Shown piece after piece: positions 1 to 6,546 of a DNA stretch of 11,105 nt. Source of the DNA: JANYIP01 sp031394045 (GTDB taxonomy: Bacteria; Actinomycetota; Actinomycetes; Prado026); contig JANMWN010000310.1 of the NCBI GenBank assembly GCA_031394045.1, positions 1 through 11,105 of the forward strand, written 5' to 3'. The translations under genes and the position numbers were made by a program. The notes beneath the pieces were generated by a model. That model saw only the letters and a program-made list of their open reading frames with translations, did no database searches and had not been told where the DNA came from. Position 1 is the stretch's first letter. Every line of letters begins with the position of its first letter.

Positions 1-1446
1 GCCGGCGCGAACGTGACCTACACCCTGTCCGTGGTCAACAACGGACCCTCCGACGCAGCCGCGGTCTCGGTCACCGACACCCTGCCCGCCGGCGTCACCT
101 TCGTCTCCGCCACAGGCACTGGCTGGGTATGCACCAACACCGGGAACGTATCCGTCACCTGCACCCGCGCCGCCCTCGTCACCGGCGCCACCGCCCCCCT
201 GATCACCGTCGTCGTGACCGCCCCTGCGGCCGCCACAACTCTGAGCAACACGGCCACCGTCAGCAGCGCGACCACCGACCCGACCCCCGGCAACAACACC
301 TCCACCACAAGCACGACCGTCACCGACTCGGCCGACCTCTCGCTGGTCAAGTCCGGCCCCGCTAACGTCGTGGCCGGCGGGAACGTCACCTACACCCTCG
401 TCGCCACCAACAACGGACCCTCTGACGCAGCCGCCGTCTCGGTCACCGACACCCTGCCCGCCGGGGTCACCTTCGTCTCGGCCGCCGGGACCGGCTGGGT
501 CTGCACCAACGTCGGCAACGTCTCGGTCACCTGCACCCGACCCACGCTGGCGACTGCCACCGCAGCGCCCACCATCACCGTCGTGGTGACCGCTCCCCCG
601 GCGGCGGCGACCCTGTCGAACACCGCGGCGATCATCTCGACGACGTCGGACCCCGACCCCACGAACAACACCTCGACCGTGAGCACGGCAGTCGGCCCGA
701 TCGCCGACCTGTCCATCACCAAGACCGGGCCCGCGGCCGTGGCGGCCGGTGGCGCCGTGACCTACACCCTCTCGGTGACCAACATCGGCCCGTCCAGCGC
801 CTCGGCGGTCTCGGTCACCGACGCCCTCCCGCCGGGAGTCACCTTCGTCTCGGCTTCTGGCACCGGCTGGACCTGCACCAGCGTCGCCAGCACCTCGGTT
901 ACCTGCACCCAGCCCACCCTCGTATCGGGTGCAACCGCCAGCCCGATCACCGTCGTGGTTACCGCCCCGAACCACGGCGCCACCCTGGTCAACACCGCGA
1001 CGGCCTCGAGCAGCACGGCCGACCCGACCCCCGCCAACAACACCTCGTCGGCCAGCACCTCGGTCGGGTCGGTGGCCGACCTGTCGCTGATCAAGACCGG
1101 ACCGGCCAGCGTCCACGCGGGCAGTGACATCAGCTACCACCTGGTCGTCAAGAACGCCGGCCCGGACGCTGCCGCAGCTGTCACGGTCACCGACACCCTC
1201 CCCCCGGGCGTCACGTTCGTGTCGGCCAGCGGCTCCGGCTGGACCTGCACCCACAACGGCAGCACGACGGTGACCTGCACCCGCGGTTCGCTCGCCAGCG
1301 GAGCCACCGCCCCGACGATCACCATCGTGGTCAAGGCCCCCGCCTTCGTCACCAACCTCGCCAACAGCGCCAACGTCTCCTCCACGACGTTGGACCCCGT
1401 CCCCAACAACAACAGCTCGAGCGTGCCGACGGAGATCCTCCCGGCC
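1..1446 (+). repeat. Tandem 372-bp coding repeat, four copies (first partial)
   Basis: Equivalent positions recur at an exact 372-bp spacing: GCCGGCGSGAACGT at 1 and 373, and the GCCGAC repeat starts at 331, 703 and 1075. No indel disturbs the period. Copies 1 and 2 (visible 1-330 and 331-702) are nearly identical in DNA over the NNGPSD to TFVSA segment, including synonymous positions. Copies 3 (703-1074) and 4 (1075-1446) are more diverged. More copies probably lie to the left. Confidence 0.9.
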
Positions 1447-1593
1447 AGCCAGGGCAGCGGCGGCGGCGGGAACGGCGGCGGGGGGCACCTCCCCCACACC
1501 GGCGCTGATGGCCTCGGGATCATCCCGATCGGCCTGGTACTGCTCGCCCTCGGCGGCGCCATGGTGCTCTTCGTACGCCGCCGCACCCGCTGA
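1..1593 (+). CDS. DUF11-repeat surface protein with LPxTG-like sorting signal, 5'-partial
   Basis: The frame is open from the first base, so the start and signal peptide lie to the left of the window. The visible 530 residues are four beta-sandwich DUF11 repeats of exactly 124 residues (the first incomplete), beginning at ADLS/ADLSL motifs at 331, 703 and 1075. Each carries a VTDTLP or VTDALP motif and a C-x9-C pair after GW[VT]CT, probably a disulfide. A Gly-rich linker follows, then LPHTG (1489-1503), a hydrophobic segment and an RRRTR tail: a sortase sorting signal. Family knowledge: such proteins are extracellular stalk or adhesin modules linked to peptidoglycan. The ligand is unknown. 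The Thr/Ser/Val-rich composition is usual for the family and no catalytic domain is visible. Confidence in surface anchoring is high; the biological role is inferred only. Confidence 0.93.
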   Translation, partial: AGANVTYTLSVVNNGPSDAAAVSVTDTLPAGVTFVSATGTGWVCTNTGNVSVTCTRAALVTGATAPLITVVVTAPAAATTLSNTATVSSATTDPTPGNNTSTTSTTVTDSADLSLVKSGPANVVAGGNVTYTLVATNNGPSDAAAVSVTDTLPAGVTFVSAAGTGWVCTNVGNVSVTCTRPTLATATAAPTITVVVTAPPAAATLSNTAAIISTTSDPDPTNNTSTVSTAVGPIADLSITKTGPAAVAAGGAVTYTLSVTNIGPSSASAVSVTDALPPGVTFVSASGTGWTCTSVASTSVTCTQPTLVSGATASPITVVVTAPNHGATLVNTATASSSTADPTPANNTSSASTSVGSVADLSLIKTGPASVHAGSDISYHLVVKNAGPDAAAAVTVTDTLPPGVTFVSASGSGWTCTHNGSTTVTCTRGSLASGATAPTITIVVKAPAFVTNLANSANVSSTTLDPVPNNNSSSVPTEILPASQGSGGGGNGGGGHLPHTGADGLGIIPIGLVLLALGGAMVLFVRRRTR

Positions 1594-1625
1594 CCAAGCC
1601 GGGGCCGAGACGGTAGCGTCCGTCC

Positions 1626-1919
1626 ATGGCCGTCACCTTCTGCGTCCTTCTGTGGTCCGTACCCGGTAACGAGGACCTGCTCGTCGAGTACGAGGACCAC
1701 GTGCTCGCACGGTTGACCGACCATGGCGGGCGGGTCCTGCAACGGGTACGCCGGAACGAGACGTCGGTCTCGCCGTACGAGGTACAGACCCTCGAGTTCG
1801 CCTCGCAGGAGGCGATGGACTCGTTCATGGTTGACCCTGACCGACTGGCCCTGGCCGACATGCGGGCGCAGTGCGTGGCCCAGACCGAGATCATCCCCGT
1901 CGACCTGGTCGACGGCTAG
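1626..1919 (+). CDS. Small alpha/beta-barrel domain protein (DUF1330/Dabb-like)
   Basis: A 97-residue cytosolic protein without signal peptide or membrane segment. The pattern is a beta strand (TFCVLLWSV), a helix (NEDLLVEYEDHVLARLTDHG), a strand pair (GRVLQRVRR; PYEVQTLEFAS), a helix (QEAMDSFMVDPDRLALADMRA) and a last strand (TEIIPVDLV). This beta-alpha-beta-beta-alpha-beta layout and size match dimeric ferredoxin-like alpha/beta-barrel families such as DUF1330, EthD and ABM-like proteins. The 'F.S.EAM..F..DP.R' stretch is typical of them. No specific catalytic residue is recognisable, so no reaction is proposed. It starts 32 bp after the surface protein, with only a weak ribosome site before ATG 1626. 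Co-transcription with the gene to the left is possible. Fold assignment is moderate; function is unknown. Confidence 0.75.
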   Translation: MAVTFCVLLWSVPGNEDLLVEYEDHVLARLTDHGGRVLQRVRRNETSVSPYEVQTLEFASQEAMDSFMVDPDRLALADMRAQCVAQTEIIPVDLVDG

Positions 1920-1939
1920 CAGCGCGATGGGTGCGGTTG

Positions 1940-1956
1940 CTCAGAAATGTCTCAGA
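1940..1956 (+). promoter_or_regulatory. CTCAGA direct repeat, 11-bp period
   Basis: CTCAGA occurs at 1940-1945 and again at 1951-1956, an 11-bp centre spacing. It lies 36 bp before the ATG of the short secreted ORF at 1992. Two direct hexamers one helical turn apart are the usual architecture for OmpR/PhoB-family response regulators. That link is inference; no promoter hexamers were recognised nearby. Confidence 0.35.
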
Positions 1957-1991
1957 CTGCTGCGGCACAGTGGCGGCAGGAAGGAGGCACC

Positions 1992-2297
1992 ATGAAGCTC
2001 TCGCAGCTCATCGGTATCACCGTGGCGGTCGGCTCAGCCTTGGTAGGTGGCAGCCTGGGCGCCGAGGCGCTCGCGTCCGCCAACGCCGCACCCTTGGCCG
2101 CCGGTTACGCCGGCTCCCACAAGGACAGCGAGAACCTGCCTGCGTCGTCGGTCCACCAGCCTGCGGCCGCGAACCCGGCCGCTGCGAGCTCGGCCGTCAG
2201 TCCTTTGCGGCGGAACTTCGACGAGATCTCGGTACGCATCTCCTCGCCGGCCTCGAACGCGATCTCGAGGTCGAGCGCGTCGATGCGTACGTCCTGA
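1992..2297 (+). CDS. Short putative secreted protein, possibly a 3'-truncated gene, antisense to egtD
   Basis: ATG 1992 is preceded by a very strong ribosome site (AGGAAGGAGG, 1978-1987, 4 nt spacer), which is why it is preferred over the in-frame ATG at 1947. Residues 1-33 form a typical signal peptide: MKLSQ, a hydrophobic Val/Gly/Ala core, then ASANA as a likely cleavage site. From about residue 38 the reading frame runs antisense over the last 193 bp of egtD and becomes Ser/Ala-rich with no recognisable domain. Both strands share third codon positions here, so high GC3 in egtD alone would keep this frame open. The tail may therefore be accidental. I infer either a genuine ~100-aa secreted peptide or the 5' remnant of a secreted-protein gene cut off where the egt operon now ends. 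No homologue was recognised. Confidence 0.5.
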   Translation: MKLSQLIGITVAVGSALVGGSLGAEALASANAAPLAAGYAGSHKDSENLPASSVHQPAAANPAAASSAVSPLRRNFDEISVRISSPASNAISRSSASMRTS

Positions 2298-3076
2298 CGG
2301 ATCTGTGAACGTAGCCGCATCTCGATCCACTCGTTGGCCTCGTCCCAGACCGCCACGTGCTCGAACGCGTCCACGTCGAAGCAGGCGCCGAGGCCGCTGT
2401 TGATGACAGACAGGACGTTGAGGTTGAACGCTGCCGTCACCCCCGACGCGTCGTCGTAGGCGGGTACGAGTACCTCGGGCGACTTGACGAGGTCGGCCCC
2501 GAGCAGGAACCGGTCCCCCGAACCAAGCGACTCGCGCAGGTTCCGGAGGAACTTTGCGCGTCCCGCCGGGTCGAAGTTGCCGATCGTGCTGCCGAGGAAG
2601 GCGACGAGCCGATTCCCCTTGCGGGGCAACAGGTTCAGCTGGTGCTCGAAGTCTGCGACCAGCGCGTGCACCTCAAGACCTGGGTAGTCAGCGACGAGCG
2701 AGAGGCCGGCGTCCCTGAGCGCGTCCTCGCTCACGTCGAGCGCCACGTACGAGCGCAGCGAGCCGGTCGCACGCATCGCGTCGATGAGCAGACGGGTCTT
2801 CTCCGAGGATCCGGACCCGAGCTCGAGCAGCGTCTCGCAACCGCTCGTCGCAGCGATCTCGGCGGCCCGGGCCTGGAGGATCTCGCGCTCTGCGCGCGTG
2901 GGGTAGTACTCCTGCAGCCGGGTGATCTCCTCGAACAGCTCGCTGCCAACCTTGTCGTAGAACCACTTGGGGGGCAACGACTTCGGGGTAGCGGTAAGGC
3001 CCTCAAGCGCATCGTTGCGCAGCGCCTCGACAGCGAAGTCGGGCGGGAGGTGGACGTCCAGCGTGAACGCGCTCAT
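2105..3076 (-). CDS. egtD: L-histidine N(alpha)-methyltransferase EgtD
   Basis: EgtD transfers three methyl groups from S-adenosylmethionine to the alpha-amino group of histidine, giving hercynine, the first committed ergothioneine intermediate; cytosolic. The protein has 323 residues, matching the mycobacterial enzyme (about 321). Visible features: FYDKVGSELFEEI (39-51), EYYPTR with Tyr57/58, SAM motif ELGSGSSEKT (85-94), DVSEDAL (114-120), STIGNF with Asn167, and TEISSKF with Glu283 and Ser285. By alignment from memory these correspond, shifted by one, to mycobacterial Tyr39, Tyr56, Asn166, Glu282 and Ser284, which bind histidine. Start ATG 3076 has GGAG upstream and lies 18 nt after the egtC stop. 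It is the last gene of the minus-strand egt run. Its 3' end overlaps the short plus-strand ORF. No terminator with a T-run was found downstream. Confidence 0.97.
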   Translation of the reverse strand: MSAFTLDVHLPPDFAVEALRNDALEGLTATPKSLPPKWFYDKVGSELFEEITRLQEYYPTRAEREILQARAAEIAATSGCETLLELGSGSSEKTRLLIDAMRATGSLRSYVALDVSEDALRDAGLSLVADYPGLEVHALVADFEHQLNLLPRKGNRLVAFLGSTIGNFDPAGRAKFLRNLRESLGSGDRFLLGADLVKSPEVLVPAYDDASGVTAAFNLNVLSVINSGLGACFDVDAFEHVAVWDEANEWIEMRLRSQIRQDVRIDALDLEIAFEAGEEMRTEISSKFRRKGLTAELAAAGFAAAGWWTDDAGRFSLSLWEPA

Positions 3077-3094
3077 GGTGCGTGGCTCCGTTGC

Positions 3095-3829
3095 CTAGAT
3101 GGGTGTGACGGTGACGCCGTCGAGGGATCCGACCAGGAGTGATCGGTCGGGGACCTGCTGCCAGCCAGGGCCGTCGTCGTACGGCTCGGAGGCCACGACC
3201 AGACCCGGTCCGTCCGCCGTCCAGACCAGGCTGTTGCCGACCGCTGTCGCGGCAATCGACTTGCCGTCGGTGAGCAGGAAGTTGAATCGTCCCTTGCTGG
3301 CCGCCTCTGCGACGTCGACCGTGTCGGTCAACGCAGCACCCAGGTCGGCGCCGGCCTCGAGCCGTTCCGACACCAGCGCCCAGAGCAGCGCCGAATCGGT
3401 GGCCGCCTCGAGCTCGAGCAGCCGCGCGGACGGCAGCGACGCGGCCAGCGGGCCCGCCGCCTCGGGGTAGTCGGCGATGAGACCGTTGTGGCTGAACAGC
3501 CAGCGGCCTCGGGTGAACGGCGCCGCGGCCGACTCCCCCGCGGCCATGCCGGGGCTGGCCGAACGTACCGCCGCGAGCACCGCCGCGGAGCGGACGACCC
3601 GGGCCAGCGACAGGAACGACTCGTCCGACCAGATCGGCCCGTCGCGGCGGTATCGGGCAGGCACGGGATCGCCGGCGGCGTACCAGCCGACCCCGAAGCC
3701 GTCAGCGTTGACGACTCCGCTGGTCTGCAGCCGTGGGGCCCAGGACTGCCGGACCAGCGAGCTCTCCGGGTCGACCAGGAGCTCCCGCAGCGAGACCGGT
3801 ACGCCGAGGTAGGCCAGATGGCGGCACAT
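3095..3829 (-). CDS. egtC: Gamma-glutamyl-hercynylcysteine S-oxide hydrolase EgtC
   Basis: A class II (Ntn-type) glutamine amidotransferase of 244 residues. It removes the gamma-glutamyl group from gamma-glutamyl-hercynylcysteine sulfoxide, giving hercynylcysteine sulfoxide. Cys2 immediately after the initiator Met (MCRHLAYLG) is the expected N-terminal nucleophile. Other class II hallmarks are NADGFGVGWY (41-50), the AAVRSASPG segment and FSHNGLI (substrate Asn/Gly). The C-terminal VVASEPYDD stretch is also typical. The length is slightly above the mycobacterial enzyme (about 230 aa). ATG 3829 is separated from the egtB stop by only 3 nt, with GAGGG about 10 nt upstream; egtD follows after 18 nt. 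Its presence with EgtA indicates the gamma-glutamylcysteine-dependent pathway rather than one using free cysteine. Confidence 0.95.
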   Translation of the reverse strand: MCRHLAYLGVPVSLRELLVDPESSLVRQSWAPRLQTSGVVNADGFGVGWYAAGDPVPARYRRDGPIWSDESFLSLARVVRSAAVLAAVRSASPGMAAGESAAAPFTRGRWLFSHNGLIADYPEAAGPLAASLPSARLLELEAATDSALLWALVSERLEAGADLGAALTDTVDVAEAASKGRFNFLLTDGKSIAATAVGNSLVWTADGPGLVVASEPYDDGPGWQQVPDRSLLVGSLDGVTVTPI

Positions 3830-3832
3830 GGC

Positions 3833-5185
3833 TCAGCCCTCGCCTGCGGTGGGAGCAGACATGAGGTCGCGGGCGCACCGGAAGCCGGCGAAGATCTGCC
3901 TCCGGATCGGGTAGTCCCAGTTGCGGAAGGTCCCTCGGCACACCGCCGAGTCGGTCGCGAACGACCCCCCGCGCAGCATCTTGTAGTCGCTGCCGAAGAA
4001 CACCTCGGAGTACTCGCGGTAGGGCCAGGCCACGAAGCCGGGGTAGCCGCGGAAGTCGCTTGAGGTCCACTCCCAGACATCGCCCACCAGCTGCCGTACG
4101 CCGTAGGCCGAGGCACCGGCCGTGTAGGCACCCACCGCGGCCGGCGAAAGATGCCGCTGGCCGAGGTTGGCGTGCTCGGCGAGCGGGTCGTCGTCTCCCC
4201 AGGGGAAGCGGCGAGAGCGCCCCGTCGCGGGGTCGTGTCGAGCCGCCTTCTCCCACTCGGCCTCGGTCGGCAGCCGCTTGCCGGCCCAGCGCGCGTACGC
4301 GTCGGCCTCGTACCAGCTGACGTGGACCACGGGCTCAGCACCGGGTACTGGCTCGACCCGGCCGAACCGGCGACGGAGCCACTGGTCGCCGTCACGCCGC
4401 CAGAACAGCGGGGCCTGCAGGGCCGCCTCCTGGCGGTGCGCCCAGCCGGCCGGGTCCCACCAGCGCGCATCGTCATAGCCGCCCGCCGCCATGAACAGCA
4501 GGTAGTCGGCGTTGCTCACCGGCACCGTGTCGATCACGAATGCGGGAACGTCGACGACGTGCGCCGGGCGTTCGTTGTCCAGCGCCCACGGCTCGGTGGA
4601 GGTGCCCATCGTGAACGGGCCCGCAGGGACCAGGACCTCAGCGGGCCAGGGCGCCGGGTCAGTGGCCGGGGGCGCAGGCGCGTCGAGGACCGGCTCGCCA
4701 CGACGCAGCTGGTGCGTCGCCAGCATCGTCTCGTCGTGCTGCTGCTCGTGCTGGACGATCATGCCGAAGGCGAAGCCGCGCTCCAGCAGCGGACGACCTT
4801 CGAAACGCACCTGATCGAGGACGTCGAGCACCCGCCCACGGACGTCCTCGACGTAGCGCCTGGACTCCCCCGGGTCGAGCAGGGGCAGGCTGGGACGCTC
4901 GCCACGCGGGTGCTGGAACGCGTCGTACAGCTCGTCCACCGCAGGGTCGAGGATCGGCTCGCGACCGCCGACATCGCGCAGCAGCCAGAGCTCCTCCTGG
5001 TTGCCCACATGCGCGAGGTCCCAGACCAGAGGCGACATCAGCGGCGAGTGCTGGGCCACCAGGTCGCTCGCGTCGACCGAGTCGGTGAGCACCCGGGTAC
5101 GCGCCCGGGCTCGCTCGAGGTCGGCGGCGATGCGCTCCTTGAGGGCATTGTCGCTGACGTCGTCGGTGAGGTTGGTGCTCAGCAT
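3833..5185 (-). CDS. egtB: Hercynine oxygenase / sulfoxide synthase EgtB
   Basis: A non-heme iron enzyme that uses O2 to join hercynine C2 to the sulfur of gamma-glutamylcysteine as a sulfoxide. With ATG 5185 it is 450 residues. The N-terminal DinB-like helical half has DLAHVGNQEE (His59) and HEQQHDETM (His146, His150), the expected three-His iron site. The C-terminal formylglycine-generating-enzyme-like half (from about 183) has KRLPTEAEWEKAAR, NLGQRHLSP, GDVWEWTSSDF, LRGGSF and NWDYPIRRQIFAGFRCARD. Asp424 and Arg428 sit where gamma-glutamylcysteine contacts are known in mycobacterial EgtB (from memory). The frame is open 153 nt further upstream, but that extension is Arg/Gly-rich and overlaps egtA. 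MLSTNL at 5185 overlaps the egtA stop by 7 nt, implying translational coupling. egtC follows 3 nt later. Confidence 0.96.
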   Translation of the reverse strand: MLSTNLTDDVSDNALKERIAADLERARARTRVLTDSVDASDLVAQHSPLMSPLVWDLAHVGNQEELWLLRDVGGREPILDPAVDELYDAFQHPRGERPSLPLLDPGESRRYVEDVRGRVLDVLDQVRFEGRPLLERGFAFGMIVQHEQQHDETMLATHQLRRGEPVLDAPAPPATDPAPWPAEVLVPAGPFTMGTSTEPWALDNERPAHVVDVPAFVIDTVPVSNADYLLFMAAGGYDDARWWDPAGWAHRQEAALQAPLFWRRDGDQWLRRRFGRVEPVPGAEPVVHVSWYEADAYARWAGKRLPTEAEWEKAARHDPATGRSRRFPWGDDDPLAEHANLGQRHLSPAAVGAYTAGASAYGVRQLVGDVWEWTSSDFRGYPGFVAWPYREYSEVFFGSDYKMLRGGSFATDSAVCRGTFRNWDYPIRRQIFAGFRCARDLMSAPTAGEG

Positions 5186-6462
5186 GCCTGCGACTCCCGT
5201 ACGTCGACGTCCAGCAGCTGCTGGTCGGCCGGGGCAAGGCCGCGGCTGGTGAAGCACTCCAGGTAGGAGTCGACGTCGGAGACCACGTCGGCCGCGGCTC
5301 CCAGCCGACGCAGCCCGTCGCTCGCCGCCGACAGGCACTCGACCGCGGCTTGGCCCAGTGCGGGATCACCCAGACCGCAGCGTGCGGCCACGGTCCAGCT
5401 GTCGATCACCGGTTCGACGGCGGCCCGGGCCTGCTCCCCCGCGATCGGGTCGTCGAGCAGGGCGGTCACCACGGCTGCGGGTACCCGCCAGCGGTCACCG
5501 GGCTGGGCGTCTATGTAGCGCACCTCGACCGGGCCCCGTGCGCGTACCGGCGGGAACAGCGTGGTCAGGTGGTAGTCCAGGTCGCTGCGCACCGGCGCCC
5601 GGAGCCCCTCGACCGAGCGCCAGGCGCCGCGTACCCAGTCGCGGAAGCTGAGGCCTTCGGGTGCGCGCCAGTCGGGCCCGTTGCCGCGCAGGAGCAGGAG
5701 CCCGGCGTCCAGCGCGTAGTCGGCGTACGCAGCCCGCAGGTCCTGCCCCGAGGCGCGGGTGCCGACCACCGGCCGGTGTACGGGCGCGGTGCGGCTGCGG
5801 TCGAAGCCGAGCCAAGCCTGCTGACGCGCACTCTTCCAACCGGTCGGGCGCCCCTCCCGCAGCGGGGAGTTGGCGAATGCGGCCACGAGCGTGGGGCCGA
5901 TCGCGTGCAGGAGGTCCCACCGGGCCGCGTACCCGTACGCTGCCGACTCGGAGTCGGTGCCCGCGTCCACGGTCAGCTGCACAGCCGCGGTGGAGCACAT
6001 CATGGTCCGGCCGTGGGTGCCCCAGCGGGCGAAGGAGCGTTCCATCGCGACGTAGCGAGGCTGCTGCAGCACCCGTCGAGGGGAGCGCACCGGGTCCAGG
6101 CCGGTGCCGACGAGCTCGATGCCCTCAGCGCAGAACGCGGCGCGCAGCTCGGTCAGGTCGAGGTGGGCGTCGACGAGGAGCGAGTCCAGGTCGGGGGCGG
6201 TACGGGTGCTGAGCTCGACCTGACCGCCCGGCTCCAGAGTGAGCGCGCCGCCAGCAGGCAGCACAGGGACGGATTCAAGGATCTTGAGCACCCGGTCGTG
6301 ATCGACGGTGGTGGTCCAGTCACGGTCGTGGACGACGACGAACTCCAGCTCGAGCCCGAGGAGTCCCGGTGGCCCGGTCTTGAAGCAGGTGCTGGCGACG
6401 TACGCCTCGGCGGCCGCTTCGCTCAGCGGCTCCTCCGGGCCTTCCTCCCAGGCTTCGCTCAT
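5179..6462 (-). CDS. egtA: Glutamate-cysteine ligase EgtA
   Basis: ATP-dependent ligase forming gamma-glutamylcysteine, the sulfur donor for EgtB. In actinobacteria that make mycothiol rather than glutathione this enzyme mainly serves ergothioneine (established for the family). With ATG 6462 it is 427 residues, close to the mycobacterial protein (about 430). Motifs: GLELEFVVV (36-44), EPGGQVELST (77-86), GRTMMCSTAAVQLTVDAG (151-168), ANSPLREGRPTGWKSARQ and EVRYIDAQPGDRW. They match the actinobacterial GCS2/GshA-like family. Start choice: ATG 6462 has GAGAGG 8 nt upstream. The in-frame ATG at 6513, which would add 17 residues, has GAGG touching the start codon and is less likely. The gap to the egtE-like stop is 84 nt; the 3' end overlaps egtB by 7 nt. 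Confidence 0.95.
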   Translation of the reverse strand: MSEAWEEGPEEPLSEAAAEAYVASTCFKTGPPGLLGLELEFVVVHDRDWTTTVDHDRVLKILESVPVLPAGGALTLEPGGQVELSTRTAPDLDSLLVDAHLDLTELRAAFCAEGIELVGTGLDPVRSPRRVLQQPRYVAMERSFARWGTHGRTMMCSTAAVQLTVDAGTDSESAAYGYAARWDLLHAIGPTLVAAFANSPLREGRPTGWKSARQQAWLGFDRSRTAPVHRPVVGTRASGQDLRAAYADYALDAGLLLLRGNGPDWRAPEGLSFRDWVRGAWRSVEGLRAPVRSDLDYHLTTLFPPVRARGPVEVRYIDAQPGDRWRVPAAVVTALLDDPIAGEQARAAVEPVIDSWTVAARCGLGDPALGQAAVECLSAASDGLRRLGAAADVVSDVDSYLECFTSRGLAPADQQLLDVDVRESQAC

Positions 6463-6494
6463 CGTCCCGTCCTCTCGACCGTGGTCTGGTACAT
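6459..6494 (-). other. Candidate 11-codon leader ORF before egtA
   Basis: ATG 6494 opens a frame reading MYQTTVERTGR and then TGA. The TGA shares an ATGA overlap with the preferred egtA start at 6462. GGCGAGG lies directly against this ATG, so a ribosome site at normal distance is lacking. The peptide has no Cys or His codons, so classical attenuation by those amino acids is unlikely. It may be chance, or a tiny coupling ORF. Confidence 0.2.
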
Positions 6495-6521
6495 CCTCGC
6501 CGATCTCGCACATCCTCGCCG
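6491..6521 (-). repeat. 12-bp direct repeat between egtE-like gene and egtA
   Basis: ACATCCTCGCCG occurs at 6491-6502 and 6510-6521, a 19-bp period. On the minus strand each copy reads CGGCGAGGATGT, so the duplication creates two ATG codons (6494 and 6513), each directly preceded by GAGG. It may explain the ambiguous egtA start. Confidence 0.5.
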
Positions 6522-6546
6522 CTTCGTCTACCCAGGTCGACCCGCG

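Noticed and set aside
18..1742. Series of minus-strand frames opposite the DUF11 repeats, with a similar ending in each repeat
   Set aside because: The repetition simply mirrors the 372-bp coding period; there are no start signals or protein features of their own.
2059..2070. GCGCC-GA-GGCGC stem after egtD as a terminator
   Set aside because: The 2-nt loop, short stem and absence of a T-run make it unlikely to terminate transcription.
5186..5338. Upstream extension of egtB to 5338 (51 more residues)
   Set aside because: The added part is Arg/Gly-rich, lies wholly within egtA in another frame and is absent from the family; the overlapping ATG at 5185 is typical of coupled genes.
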